Shown here piece after piece: positions 7,898 through 16,689 of a DNA stretch of 38,193 nucleotides. The first letter of the stretch is position 1. Each line of letters starts with the position of its first letter. Both the position numbers and the translations under genes were made by a program. The notes beneath the pieces are model-generated. The model saw nothing but the letters and a program-made list of their open reading frames with translations, was not told the DNA's origin and searched no databases. Source of the stretch: Parafrankia elaeagni (lineage in GTDB: Bacteria; Actinomycetota; Actinomycetes; Frankiales; Frankiaceae); NCBI RefSeq assembly GCF_000374165.1, contig NZ_KB893754.1, positions 1 to 38,193 of the forward strand. Reading direction: 5' to 3'.

Positions 7898-8727
7898 CGC
7901 CGCCCCGCCCGGGTGGGGGCCGGTGGCAACGCACCACGGCCATCAATCCCGCCGGGCGCCGCCTCCAGCGCCGGGCGTTCCACGTCGGCCGGCGCGGTGG
8001 CGGCGAGGTGGCCGGCGATGTCCGCCACTGTCCGGCCGAGTTTCGACCGGCCGATCCCGGTGCGGGTCTGGCGACGACCAGCGAGCACCTCCGCGGCCGT
8101 GGTGTCGTAAGGCACCGGGCCCAGCACCCGCGAACCCAGCACTCGGCCGATCTCCCGAACCCGGTATTCCGGCGCCTGATGGGGCTGGGCGATGACCACG
8201 ACATACCAGTCCGGTACGTCCCAGCCCTGTACTACGTGCATCCGTGCCGCCAGATGCGCCAGCTCGTCGTCCCGCGCCCGTCCCACGAGCAGAAGCACGT
8301 CCGCTGCCCGCAGCACCGGCAGTGTGGGTGAGCGCGGATCGAGCCGGCCGCAGTCCACGATCACCGTCCGCCCGCCCGTCCGCGCTGCCGACCACAGCAG
8401 CGACCAGCCTCCGCCGTCCAGCTCGCCGAGTACCTGACTGGCCTGCTCGGCACCGGCGGGGGCCGGGATCACCTGGAGGCCACCAGGCAGTTCATGCACG
8501 TGGTCGTCGACCGGCCGGGCGTGCCCGCCGCGGCGACCGGCGGCGGCGAGTGTGACCAGCCCCCGCCCACCCGCCAGCAGCCCGAACCGGGCACCGAGGT
8601 CGCCACCCGCCGGGTCGGCCTCCACCACCAGCGGCTCCCCGCCGCCTGCGGGCCAGCGATCCGCCAGCGCCAACGCCAACGTCGTCGCCCCCGGACTGCC
8701 TTTCAGTGAACCCACAGCGATGATCAA
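7894..8727 (-). CDS. CpaE/TadZ-like MinD/ParA ATPase
   Basis: The protein has 277 residues from a probable TTG at 8727. The N-terminus carries a deviant Walker A of the ParA/MinD class (KGSPGATT, residues 9-16). VIVDCGRLD and a VLLLVGRARDDE strand follow as the Walker B and later switch elements. In Tad systems this protein localises the machine at the pole or membrane and recruits the TadA ATPase. No receiver domain is present, as in actinobacterial versions. The C-terminal 40 residues are Pro/Ala-rich. It is coupled to tadA by ATGA. Confidence 0.78.
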   Translation of the reverse strand: MIIAVGSLKGSPGATTLALALADRWPAGGGEPLVVEADPAGGDLGARFGLLAGGRGLVTLAAAGRRGGHARPVDDHVHELPGGLQVIPAPAGAEQASQVLGELDGGGWSLLWSAARTGGRTVIVDCGRLDPRSPTLPVLRAADVLLLVGRARDDELAHLAARMHVVQGWDVPDWYVVVIAQPHQAPEYRVREIGRVLGSRVLGPVPYDTTAAEVLAGRRQTRTGIGRSKLGRTVADIAGHLAATAPADVERPALEAAPGGIDGRGALPPAPTRAGRR

Positions 8728-8734
8728 GGCCAGG

Positions 8735-9427
8735 TCACCCGCCCGTTCCGTTGACCGTCACGACGCCGATCTGACCGGCCGGTGCCGCCGCCAGCGCGCG
8801 GGCATCGGCCTCAGCGAGCTGAAGCGACACCACCGTCGTCTGATCCGTGTCCGTCGCCACCACGGCCACGACCGTCGCCGGCCACGAACGAGCCGCCTCC
8901 GCGGACCCGGCGGTCGACACGGCGCTGGTCGCGGGGGCGACGACCACAGCCACCCGCGAGCCGGCCGACAGACCAGTGGGGAACTGGCCGGCCTTCAACG
9001 CCACCGCCGCGATCGCCTCACCCCGCGGCGGGACCTGCGCAGCACCCACCGCCGCCCGGCTGAGCACCGTGCCCGCCGGAAGGCTGAAGGCCACCGGCCG
9101 GCCCACCACGGTGTCCCTCGACCCCGCCGGGATCGTGTCGAGGCCATCGGCCGAGATCTGAGCCTCCCGCACATCGGCCGCTGCCAGGACATGCCCCACC
9201 GCGACGGGACGGGCCAGCACCAGCACCGGCTCCCGCGACCCCACCCGGGCGCCCGCGAGCAGACCCGCGGTGGCGCAGCCGATCACAAGGACGACCCCGA
9301 GCAGCAGATACGGCAGCCGGCGCCGCCGCCGTGGACCACCGGTCAGCCGCGCGGCCGGCGCCGCACCCGCATGCCGGGCGCCACGCTCCACGCCCGCGGT
9401 ACGTGGCGCCGACGACGGGGCGGTCAC
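8735..9427 (-). CDS. CpaB/RcpC-like SAF-domain membrane protein
   Basis: The reading frame opens at GTG 9514, but that start would overlap the upstream gene by 8 bp with no ribosome site. The pair of GTG codons at 9430 and 9427 follows GGGGAGG directly, so I place the start there (about 230 residues). An Arg-rich segment precedes one membrane helix (LPYLLLGVVLVIGCATAGLL). An SAF domain follows (VLVLARPVAVGHVLAAADV... VGRPVAFSLPAGTVLSR), then a C-terminal RcpC/CpaB-like domain. Such proteins sit in the cell envelope and stabilise the pilus channel. It is part of the Tad operon, 7 bp before the CpaE-like gene. Confidence 0.75.
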   Translation of the reverse strand: MTAPSSAPRTAGVERGARHAGAAPAARLTGGPRRRRRLPYLLLGVVLVIGCATAGLLAGARVGSREPVLVLARPVAVGHVLAAADVREAQISADGLDTIPAGSRDTVVGRPVAFSLPAGTVLSRAAVGAAQVPPRGEAIAAVALKAGQFPTGLSAGSRVAVVVAPATSAVSTAGSAEAARSWPATVVAVVATDTDQTTVVSLQLAEADARALAAAPAGQIGVVTVNGTGG

Positions 9428-9506
9428 CACGACACCTCCCCGCCGCGCCCCCCACAGCGTGGGTGCGCCCCAGCGGCTCGCTGGGCCGTATCGATCGTGG
9501 TCGTCA

Positions 9507-10526
9507 TCAGCCACCGCCTGCCGTGAGCGAGGGAATGTCGATCACCCGGGCCTGCGTCGTCGACACCGTCGTCAGCCCCGGGAACGCCCCCACCTGGCCG
9601 GCGCCGGCCCAGGTCACGTCCCAGCGCACCGTCGCCGTCACCGCGAACGTCCCGCCCGGCGTGTCCAGCGACCGGTGGCGGTAGGTGTAGCCGCAGTCCG
9701 GCGACCCGCTCTTCGGATCGGCCCCATCCGGGAACGGCGTGCCCGGACCCAGGCACGTCACGGCTCCGCCGTCCCCGAGCGACCAGGACACCTGCACGGG
9801 CTTGGCGACCGCGGTCACCGACACCCCGCCCGCCGCTGCGGTCGCCGCCACCTGATTCCAGCCTGCCGCGTCCAGCCACAGCCACGTCGGCAACCCCACC
9901 AGCTGATCCACCGAAGGGTTCATCACGATCTGCGGGCCGGCAAGCCGCAACTGGCTGCGCGCCTGCTCCGCCAACGCCTCCGGGTCCGGCGCAGGCGCCG
10001 CTCCCGGACCAGCGTTCGGTATCCACACCGGCGGCCGGTACAGCGCATCCCGCACTCCGGCCGTCGAGCACCGGTAGACATACCAAGCACCCGGCTCCTG
10101 CCCCGGCTGGGACGCCACCGGACGCACCGACGGGCCCGACGAGCCGAGCACCGCGGGCCGCACTATCAGGCCGCCAGTTGCCGACGGCTGATAGGAGACG
10201 GGCCGCACCCCGCCAGCGGGCGGCTGGTAGTCACTGCGGACATACGCGCAATCCGCGATCGGCAATGCGGGTGGGTCCAAAGCCCTGTCACCCGGAGGGG
10301 CAGAACGTGCCTGCCCGCCGCTCCCACCCGCCGGAGGAACGGCGGATGGGGGACCGCTATCCGGCGCTGGGGCCGTAGTGCCGTCGTCCCCGGCGAGGAG
10401 GTCGCATCCGGGCTTAGGGTTCTGGCTGCAATCCGTTCTGCCGTAGATTCCACCGGCGGCGGCCGGGGAGGCAAATAGGCAGATGGTTACCACCGCGAGA
10501 ACGGCGAAGGTGGCGGTTCTTCTCAT
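9507..10526 (-). CDS. Secreted Tad-locus protein with a PKD-like segment
   Basis: The protein has 339 residues from ATG 10526, which overlaps the lipoprotein stop as ATGA. A clear Sec signal peptide (MRRTATFAVLAVVTICLFA, then SPAAA) precedes a Gly/Pro/Ser-rich linker and paired cysteines (CSQNPKPGC; later CAY, YRCST). The C-terminal 130 residues have a PKD-like pattern (VQVSWSLGDGGAVTCLGPG, then TPGGTFAVTATVRWDV). It is probably exported and associated with the pilus or secretion apparatus. The exact family is not recognised, and the PKD assignment rests on pattern alone. Confidence 0.65.
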   Translation of the reverse strand: MRRTATFAVLAVVTICLFASPAAAGGIYGRTDCSQNPKPGCDLLAGDDGTTAPAPDSGPPSAVPPAGGSGGQARSAPPGDRALDPPALPIADCAYVRSDYQPPAGGVRPVSYQPSATGGLIVRPAVLGSSGPSVRPVASQPGQEPGAWYVYRCSTAGVRDALYRPPVWIPNAGPGAAPAPDPEALAEQARSQLRLAGPQIVMNPSVDQLVGLPTWLWLDAAGWNQVAATAAAGGVSVTAVAKPVQVSWSLGDGGAVTCLGPGTPFPDGADPKSGSPDCGYTYRHRSLDTPGGTFAVTATVRWDVTWAGAGQVGAFPGLTTVSTTQARVIDIPSLTAGGG

Positions 10527-11164
10527 TGGCACGTTCCGGCGGTGTCGATCCCGTACTTGGTGACCCGCCATTTGCCATCAGCGTGCAGCCGTACCTCGGC
10601 GACAATCCGATGCGACGCCCCCGGAGTGTTGTTCAGCAAAGACCCGTCGGTTCTGTATTGCAACCAGTTCCTGTCGTCGCCGCAGTCCTCGATGATCACC
10701 GACTTCGGTGCGTCTTCCGGAGTCACCGACGTAACCCGCGGGTTGTTCACCGGTTCGCCCTTGGCGACCAGACCGTTGTAGTGGTCGGCATACAGGTTGC
10801 CCGTGATGACCTGCAAAGCGTCACCTGCGGCGTACTGCGACAGGTACGGCGCCTGCCAGTCGGAGGTGTGGCTGGCCTGCGCGTACGCCTTCCACATCCC
10901 GAGGTACGCCGCCACCGCGTCCCGTCGCGCGATATCCGCCGGAGAAGTCGGTGTGGGTGACACGGGCGCGGACGGTTGAGTGGAAGCGTTGGCGGCGCTG
11001 GGCGTCGGGGCGGGCTGCGAACCATCCCCCGAATCGCAGCCGGCGGCGAGAGTCAGCACCGCAGTGATCAGGGCGCCCGCGCTCGCGAGGCGCAGCCGTG
11101 TACCGCGGCGCCGTTCAGACCGACGAGTCCCGTCCACAGTGCTCCACCTCGCAGGCCGTTCCAC
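10523..11164 (-). CDS. Lipoprotein at the head of the Tad operon
   Basis: The protein has about 213 residues from GTG 11164, or about 204 from a second GTG at 11137. A positively charged N-terminus and hydrophobic stretch end in the lipobox LAAGC, so the mature protein would be lipid-anchored outside the membrane. A Pro/Thr/Ser-rich spacer follows. The rest (DAVAAYLGMWKAYAQASHTSDWQ to the C-terminus) resembles the small NTF2-like/mce-associated type of extracytoplasmic domain seen in actinobacterial lipoproteins. It is the first gene of the Tad transcript and overlaps the secreted-protein gene by ATGA. Confidence 0.68.
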   Translation of the reverse strand: MERPARWSTVDGTRRSERRRGTRLRLASAGALITAVLTLAAGCDSGDGSQPAPTPSAANASTQPSAPVSPTPTSPADIARRDAVAAYLGMWKAYAQASHTSDWQAPYLSQYAAGDALQVITGNLYADHYNGLVAKGEPVNNPRVTSVTPEDAPKSVIIEDCGDDRNWLQYRTDGSLLNNTPGASHRIVAEVRLHADGKWRVTKYGIDTAGTCQ

Positions 11165-11629
11165 ACAGGGCGATCACCCGCCCGGACGGGTGGCCCTCAG
11201 ATGACCCTCACCGTCTAGGACTACTCCGGTGGCAGCGATTTGTGGCGTTCTAACTTTTCGGTCTGAGCGGCGTCCCAGCGCGAAATGACTCAGAAGAGCT
11301 AGGCTGATTGGTCCGGATGGGCTAGCACAGCGGATCGCTGTGCTAGCCCATCCGGACCAGTAGGAGGCGTGCAGAGATCCTCGTCGAACCGCGGACGAAG
11401 GCGGACAGCAACCCGCGCCAACGCGGGCACCGCCAAGACCCGCACCACACCCACAGGAGCCCTTCGGTAGACGGCGAACACGCCAAGACAGGTCGAGCCC
11501 GAGGGGCGCGGCGCGGCGGGCCGTACCGGACCGCTTGGGACGATGAGCGTCGAGGGCTACTGTTGGCGCATTCCGACTCGCTGTCCGCCACCAGCTGTGG
11601 TGCAGGACGAGGGAGGAGCCCAAGACCTC
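11165..11629. other. Divergent intergenic region upstream of the Tad operon and the XRE regulator
   Basis: These 465 bp separate the leftward Tad operon from the rightward regulator gene. They must hold both promoters and contain the long hairpin at 11309-11359. I could not assign -35/-10 boxes with confidence. The frame of the regulator is open upstream to 11543, but that extension lacks a ribosome site. Confidence 0.5.
11309..11359. repeat. Perfect 24-bp inverted repeat with a 3-base loop
   Basis: Arms 11309-11332 and 11336-11359 are exact reverse complements around the loop GAT. The outer arm starts TGGTCCGGATGGGCTAGCAC. There is no T-run on either side, so it is not a canonical intrinsic terminator. 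It lies between divergent transcription units and could be an operator, an RNA hairpin in the regulator's leader, or a DNA cruciform site. Confidence 0.9.
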
Positions 11630-13159
11630 GTGACGACCAGGCCCAGCCTGCGGGTGGAGCAGGCGGAGCTACGAGCGCGGATGCGCACGGCGGGAATGTC
11701 CCACGACGAGATCGCCGTCGAGTTCGCCCGCCGCTACCAGTTGCGCCCCCGCGCCGCCTACCGTGTCGCCCACGGCTGGACCCAGACGCAGGCCGCGAAC
11801 CACATCAACGCCCACGCCGCCCGTACCGGTCTGGACCCCAAGGGCGCCGCCCCTATGACCGGCCCACGGTTGTCGGAGCTGGAGAACTGGCCGCTGCCGA
11901 ACAACCGCCGCCGGCCCACCCCTCAAATCCTCGCGCTGCTCGCCGAGGTCTACGGCACCGGCATCCACAACCTGATCGACCTCGACGACCGCGAAAACCT
12001 CGCCCCTGCCGACAATCTCCTCATCGGCAAGACCCCGAGAACCCTGCGGGTCAGACCCGAAGAACTACCGAAACCCAGGGATGTGAGCCAGGCTGAGATC
12101 GCCGGAAAAGGTATCAGAACGCCCGCTCCGGTGATGGCCTCGTCAGCTGCGGAGGCGACCGCTTCCCTTAGTGGCGGGTTTGACCGGCAGGCGGAACTGT
12201 TCGACGTCGGCGTTCGGCTGCGATATTTCGCAGGACTCTCCACGCAAACACCTTTTCTCGACTATCTCGACGTGTTCGTCGAGGACTGTGTCGCCTCCTA
12301 CGAGGCGCGGGGTCCAGCGCTTCTGATGCCTCTTGTCGTACGCCAGCGGAAGGACGTGCAGACCCTCGTCGAGGGCTGGCAGACGTCCCGGGACCGTATC
12401 CGGCTGCTGCGGGCCGCGGGTCGGCTGTCGGGGCTGGCCGGCTATATGGCGGTGAACCTCGGGGATTTCCCGCTCGCGCGTGCCTACTGCGTGGAGGCGT
12501 TCACCCTCGCAGTGGCTGTTGAGGACGGCGATCTGGCGGCGTGGGTACGGGGCACCGAAAGCCTGTGCGCCTACTACGCCGGTGACTACCGGCTGGCGTT
12601 GGAACGGGCACGCGAGGGGCAGATCCACGCCGCGGGCGGGCCGCAGGCGATCCGGCTGGCGGTCAACGGTGAAGCTCGCGCCCTGGGCCAGCTTGGTGAC
12701 CGCGACGGCGTGCGGGAAGCCGTCGGCCGCGCGTTCGACCTCGCCGAGGGCACCGAGCTGCCCGAGGGCATGTCGCCGTGCATTTCCTTCGGCGCCTACA
12801 GTCTCGCGCGGATCGCGGCGAACGCGGCGACCGCCCATGTCGGCACCGGCGACACCGCCCTGGTGCAGAGCTATGCCCAGACCGCCAGCGGCATGCCGGG
12901 CGCCGACCGTTCCCGGTGGAGCGACGTTCTGATCACCCTCGATGTCGCCACCGCGCTGACGGTCGGCGCCGACCCGGACCCGGAACACAGCGCCGCGCTC
13001 GGCGTCGAGGCCCTCACCCGTGCCGGTGCCGCTCCGATCGAGTCGATCCGCCAGCGTGGCCGGGAACTGGTCCGCCGCACCGCGCCCTGGCGGACCCTGC
13101 CCGCCGTCGCTGAACTCGCCGAGGTGTCCCAGACGCTGCCCCACAGTGCGTCACGGTGA
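11630..13159 (+). CDS. XRE-family regulator with C-terminal TPR-like region
   Basis: The protein has 509 residues. I chose GTG 11630 because GGGAGGAG lies upstream and the protein family begins here. Residues about 15-120 form an unusual helix-turn-helix (GMSHDEIAVEFARRYQLRPR, GWTQTQAANHINAHA, SELENW, then LLAEVYGTGIHNLIDLDD). The remaining 350 residues are helical repeats of TPR type, probably a ligand or peptide sensor. Such large XRE/TPR proteins are common single-component regulators in actinomycetes and usually control adjacent genes. It overlaps the 2H gene by GTGA. A decayed copy of its C-terminus lies at about 16.7-17.1 kb. Confidence 0.82.
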   Translation: MTTRPSLRVEQAELRARMRTAGMSHDEIAVEFARRYQLRPRAAYRVAHGWTQTQAANHINAHAARTGLDPKGAAPMTGPRLSELENWPLPNNRRRPTPQILALLAEVYGTGIHNLIDLDDRENLAPADNLLIGKTPRTLRVRPEELPKPRDVSQAEIAGKGIRTPAPVMASSAAEATASLSGGFDRQAELFDVGVRLRYFAGLSTQTPFLDYLDVFVEDCVASYEARGPALLMPLVVRQRKDVQTLVEGWQTSRDRIRLLRAAGRLSGLAGYMAVNLGDFPLARAYCVEAFTLAVAVEDGDLAAWVRGTESLCAYYAGDYRLALERAREGQIHAAGGPQAIRLAVNGEARALGQLGDRDGVREAVGRAFDLAEGTELPEGMSPCISFGAYSLARIAANAATAHVGTGDTALVQSYAQTASGMPGADRSRWSDVLITLDVATALTVGADPDPEHSAALGVEALTRAGAAPIESIRQRGRELVRRTAPWRTLPAVAELAEVSQTLPHSASR

Positions 13160-13806
13160 GCGAGCACGACCCGGTCCATGACGACTGGGAACGCTTCCGG
13201 GTCCTGCCCTCGATGACCGACCACTGGGACCGGCCCGGCTGGACCCCGGGCCGGAGTAGCTTCCACTGGTTCCTGACGTTCGACAGCGCCGCGCTACGTG
13301 ACCTCGCTGCGACCTGCCAGCAGCAGCTGCACGACCTCGCCTGTCTCGACCCGGTGCCCGCCGAGGGGCTGCACCTCACCGTGCGCCGGCTCGCGTTCAC
13401 CGACGAGATCGACCCCGCCACCCTCGTCGCGGTCACCCGCCGGGTCGCCGAACGGTGCCGTGACCAGCCGGCGTTCCGGCTGCGGGTCGGACCGCTGGCA
13501 GGATCGAGCGGTGCGGTCCGCTTCACCGTCACCCCCTGGGAGCCCCTGATCAGACTGCGGGGCTCCGTGGACGATGTGTCCTCTGCCTGTGGCCTGCCCG
13601 CCGTCGAGCGGCGTTTCCGTCCGCATGTCGGCATCGCCTACTGCAACCGCGACACGCCTGCGGAGCCGATCATCCACCGGGTCGCGGGGCTGCGTGACCT
13701 GCCCCCGGCCGAGGTCTCCGTGGCCGATCTACGGCTGGTGCGGCTGTACCGGGAAGGCCGGACCTACCAGTGGGACACCGTGGCTGTCGTCCCTCTGAGC
13801 GCCTGA
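13156..13806 (+). CDS. 2'-5' RNA ligase / 2H phosphoesterase-like protein
   Basis: The protein has 216 residues from GTG 13156, coupled to the regulator by GTGA. Two His motifs of the 2H superfamily are visible: HLTV at about residues 73-76 and HVGI at about 157-160. The second motif has Gly where Thr/Ser is usual, so activity may be altered. Characterised 2H enzymes cleave or form 2',5' or cyclic phosphodiester bonds in RNA and small nucleotides. Placed next to the regulator and a nucleotide-kinase island, it may process a nucleotide signal or pathway product, but the substrate cannot be read from sequence. Confidence 0.75.
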   Translation: MSEHDPVHDDWERFRVLPSMTDHWDRPGWTPGRSSFHWFLTFDSAALRDLAATCQQQLHDLACLDPVPAEGLHLTVRRLAFTDEIDPATLVAVTRRVAERCRDQPAFRLRVGPLAGSSGAVRFTVTPWEPLIRLRGSVDDVSSACGLPAVERRFRPHVGIAYCNRDTPAEPIIHRVAGLRDLPPAEVSVADLRLVRLYREGRTYQWDTVAVVPLSA

Positions 13807-14012
13807 CACGTCTTCTCTGGTCGCTCGGGTCGGACGGCGCGGGCTGCATTGGGGAGGCGGGCGTCGACCAAGACATGGCGCCGGTCCCCGCAGCTGCCGG
13901 TCGAACGAACGGGAGTCGGACACGATCACATTCCGCGTGTCGAAGATGGCTCATCCTGGCCCACTTCTTCCCTCGTGAACTCGTTCGGGTTGTCACGGCC
14001 ATCGGGTGCCTG

Positions 14013-14828
14013 TCATCGGCGGTCCAGCACATCGGCCGATGGAGAGGACGCTGCGGCTTCCCCTGGACCGGTGTGAGTAGCCCCCTGGGGGGCGCACCCC
14101 GCGCCACGCGGTGCGGGGGTTGCAACAGGACGGGCAGGGGGCTCGCCGGTCGGGACACCGAGGGCGGTGCGCAGGTGTGGAGCGTTGAGGTCGCTGGCGG
14201 TCAGGTGGGCGGCGAGGGCGATGGTCGGGTGTACGGGGACGCCGATGACGTACATGCCGGCGGTGCGGGCGGCGAGGACGCCGGGGGGTGAGTCTTCGAT
14301 AGCGATGCTTCGCGCTGGCGTGGCGCCGAGTCGGGTGCAGGCGCGGAGGTAGATGTCGGGGTCGGGTTTGGGCTGGTCGGTGTCTTCGGCGCACAGGACG
14401 ACGGGGAAGGCGTCGGTGAGCCCGGTGGCGGCGAGGTGCTGCTGTACGAGGGTGCGGGGGGCGCTGGAGGCGACGGCGAGGCGGTAGCCGCGGTCAGCGA
14501 GGACGTGGACGAGGTGGATGGCGCCGGGACGGGCGGGTGCGCCCGTGGCGAGTTCGGTGAGGGCGAGGTCGAGGATGTCGCCGGCGAGGCGGGCGCTGTG
14601 GTGGGTGGGAAAGCCGAGGGCGGTGGCGAGGAGGCGGCCGACGACGGGCATGGGCTGGCCGATGAGGGTGGCGTGGTCGGTGGCGGTGAAGGTGCGGCCG
14701 TGGTGGTGGAACAGGGTGGTGTAGGCGCGGTTCCAGCAGATCTCGGTGTCGACGAGGGTTCCGTCGCAGTCGAACACGACGGCGTCGGGAGGTGCGGGTG
14801 GCCGTCGTGCCGGTGGGACGCGGCTCAT
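14013..14828 (-). CDS. HAD-superfamily phosphatase/phosphoglucomutase-like
   Basis: The protein has 271 residues from ATG 14828, overlapping the kinase stop as ATGA. HAD motif I is VVFDCDGTLVDTE with nucleophile D20 and acid/base D22. Motif II is AVASSAPRT, motif III lies in DQPKPDPDIY and motif IV in IEDSPPGVLAA. An alpha-helical cap inserted after motif I (about residues 30-95) is of the beta-phosphoglucomutase/phosphoglycolate-phosphatase type. It probably dephosphorylates a sugar or nucleotide phosphate. The last 40 residues are Pro/Ala/Gly-rich beyond the fold. It converges on the 2H gene and pairs with the P-loop kinase upstream. Confidence 0.85.
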   Translation of the reverse strand: MSRVPPARRPPAPPDAVVFDCDGTLVDTEICWNRAYTTLFHHHGRTFTATDHATLIGQPMPVVGRLLATALGFPTHHSARLAGDILDLALTELATGAPARPGAIHLVHVLADRGYRLAVASSAPRTLVQQHLAATGLTDAFPVVLCAEDTDQPKPDPDIYLRACTRLGATPARSIAIEDSPPGVLAARTAGMYVIGVPVHPTIALAAHLTASDLNAPHLRTALGVPTGEPPARPVATPAPRGAGCAPQGATHTGPGEAAASSPSADVLDRR

Positions 14829-15526
14829 GCGGGGTGCGGAGCCGGTGTGCGCGGCTGGCCGTGGGGCGTGTCGAGCATGCGGGTCCAGGCGACCGGGGCT
14901 GGTGAGGTGGGGGTTGTGGCGAGGAAGGCCGCGGCGGTGGCGGCGAGCTGGCTGATGGGCCGGTCGGCGTCGAGGATGAGGCGCCGGTCGTCGGGCAGCA
15001 TGTCGAGGTAGCGCAGGCTGGCGTGGTCGGTGGCGGCGGTGAAGCGTGGGTCGACGAGGTGGGGTTGCACGGGGCCGCGGTGGCGTTGCCGGGCGAGGAC
15101 GGTCTCGCGGGGCAGGCGCAGGTACAGGTAGCGGTCGGGCGGCAGGGTTGTGCCCGTGTGCACGGCGTGGGTGAAGATGCCGGCGGCGTAGTGGGGGTCG
15201 GCGGGGACATCCAGGTGGGTGACGGCCTGCTGGTAGGCGATGCAGGACAGGGGGCTGCGGTCGAATAGCACGATGCTGGTCCGGAGGCGCCGGGCGAGGT
15301 CGGCGCGTTGTTGTTCCAGGCGGCACAGGTGGTCGAGGCCGGCGTGGACGTCGTCGAGGATGCGGGGTGGGTAGGGCGGCAGCGGTGCGAGGTCGGCGTA
15401 TTCGGGGATGGCGGTGGCGCCGAGCTGGCTGGCCAGCACGGTTGCCAGCGTCGTCTTGCCGGTGAAGCACCCGCCGTCGAGGGCGACCAGTTGCGGGCGG
15501 GCGGGGGCCGGGGATGGCGGTGTCAT
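14825..15526 (-). CDS. P-loop nucleoside/nucleotide kinase-like protein
   Basis: The protein has 233 residues from ATG 15526. Walker A is GGCFTGKTT (about residues 18-26), followed by IPEYADL and IVLFDRSPLSCIAYQQAV, the pattern of deoxynucleoside/thymidylate-kinase-like and AAA_28 proteins (an acidic residue after the P-loop, then D-R-S). A lid-like Arg segment (LPRETVLARQRHRG) follows. It is probably a cytoplasmic ATP-dependent kinase of a nucleoside, nucleotide or related small molecule. It is coupled to the HAD gene by ATGA and divergent from the APH-type gene, 66 bp away. Confidence 0.75.
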   Translation of the reverse strand: MTPPSPAPARPQLVALDGGCFTGKTTLATVLASQLGATAIPEYADLAPLPPYPPRILDDVHAGLDHLCRLEQQRADLARRLRTSIVLFDRSPLSCIAYQQAVTHLDVPADPHYAAGIFTHAVHTGTTLPPDRYLYLRLPRETVLARQRHRGPVQPHLVDPRFTAATDHASLRYLDMLPDDRRLILDADRPISQLAATAAAFLATTPTSPAPVAWTRMLDTPHGQPRTPAPHPA

Positions 15527-15592
15527 GAGTGTCTCCGGGGCGGGATGAAAGCCGGTGTACGGTGCGGACCGTAGCCAGAGGGACCGACAATT

Positions 15593-16651
15593 GTGAGGAC
15601 GGCCAGGGCGGTGACCGCGGATACCGGACGCAGTGAGGCGAGCCGCCGCAGCGGCCCGGGGCTGCCGCTGTCGGTGTCGCGGTTCTGGCCGATCGGGGCG
15701 CCGACCGGGGTGCGGTATCTGGCCGAGGGACTGATGAACCGCAACTGGCAGGTCACGACGTCGACCGGGGTGTTCTTCGTCAAGCAGTTCCTTGACATCG
15801 ACCGGGCGCAGATCGGCTTTCAGCAGGAGGTCACCGGCCGGCTGGCGGCGAGTGGCCTGCCGGTCCCGGCGGCGATGGCGACCGTGGACGGTGCCCGGCT
15901 GGTGTGCACCGAGGAGGGCCGTTTCGCGGTCTACCCCTGGATCGCCGGGCGGCATCGGACGGGTCTGGAGCTGACCGCGGGTCAGTGCGGTGAGCTGGGT
16001 GAGCTGCTCGGGCGCGTGCACCAGGCGCTGGGAGATCTCCTGCCGCCGGCGCAGGGTGTGGCCTGGAAGCCGGTGGCGGACCCGGCATCGGCGCAGGAGC
16101 TGATCGAGACGCTGCTTGGGCGGCTCCCGCCGCCTCGGTCGCGGGACGCGTTCGACGAGCTGGCTGCGCGGGTGCTGGTGGAACGCCGCGCGATGCTTGT
16201 CGAGCTGGCCGACCGGCAGCCCCCGGACGGCCGGCCGAGAGCCGGCGGCCACGTCCACGGAGACTTCCACGCGTTGAACCTGCTCTACGACGACGCGGGA
16301 ACGGTCGTGGCGATCCTGGACTGGGACCGGCTTACGGCCGGGCCGCTGGCCGCGGAGGTGGTCCGCGCGGCGACGTTGCTGTTCGGGTTCGGGGACGAGC
16401 GGGGCCTGGACTTGGACCGGGCGGGACGGTTCGTCGCCGGCTACCAGCAGGTGTTCCCCCTGCCGGCAGAGGATCTTGCCGGGGCGGTGTGGCGGTTGTG
16501 GTGGGAACGTCTGCACGACTTCTGGATGCTGGAGTGGCGGTATCTGCGCGGCGACCAGTCGTGTGACCATCTGTTTCCCGGGGCGGCGGCGCTGGTGGTC
16601 TGGTGGACACGGCACTACGACCAGGTGCTGACAGCGCTGGCGCGCGGCTGA
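15593..16651 (+). CDS. APH/choline-kinase-family phosphotransferase
   Basis: The protein has 352 residues from GTG 15593 (AGAGGGA upstream), with other GTGs downstream possible. It has an aminoglycoside-phosphotransferase fold: an N-lobe with the ATP lysine (FFVKQFL, K64), the hinge VYPWIAG, the Brenner motif HVHGDFHALN with catalytic D224 and N229, and the metal-binding ILDWDR (D243). The family phosphorylates hydroxyls of aminoglycosides, choline, homoserine, fructosamine and nucleoside-like compounds. Nothing here identifies an antibiotic substrate. In this nucleotide-rich island a pathway intermediate is more likely. Confidence 0.82.
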   Translation: MRTARAVTADTGRSEASRRSGPGLPLSVSRFWPIGAPTGVRYLAEGLMNRNWQVTTSTGVFFVKQFLDIDRAQIGFQQEVTGRLAASGLPVPAAMATVDGARLVCTEEGRFAVYPWIAGRHRTGLELTAGQCGELGELLGRVHQALGDLLPPAQGVAWKPVADPASAQELIETLLGRLPPPRSRDAFDELAARVLVERRAMLVELADRQPPDGRPRAGGHVHGDFHALNLLYDDAGTVVAILDWDRLTAGPLAAEVVRAATLLFGFGDERGLDLDRAGRFVAGYQQVFPLPAEDLAGAVWRLWWERLHDFWMLEWRYLRGDQSCDHLFPGAAALVVWWTRHYDQVLTALARG

Positions 16652-16689
16652 GAGGCCGGGCGCGATCACAGGATGATGCGAGGCCCGCC

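Noticed and set aside
14013-14140. Terminator-like GC hairpin at the 3' end of the HAD gene
   Set aside because: A weak stem lies inside the coding frame with no T-run; similar pairings occur often in DNA of this composition.
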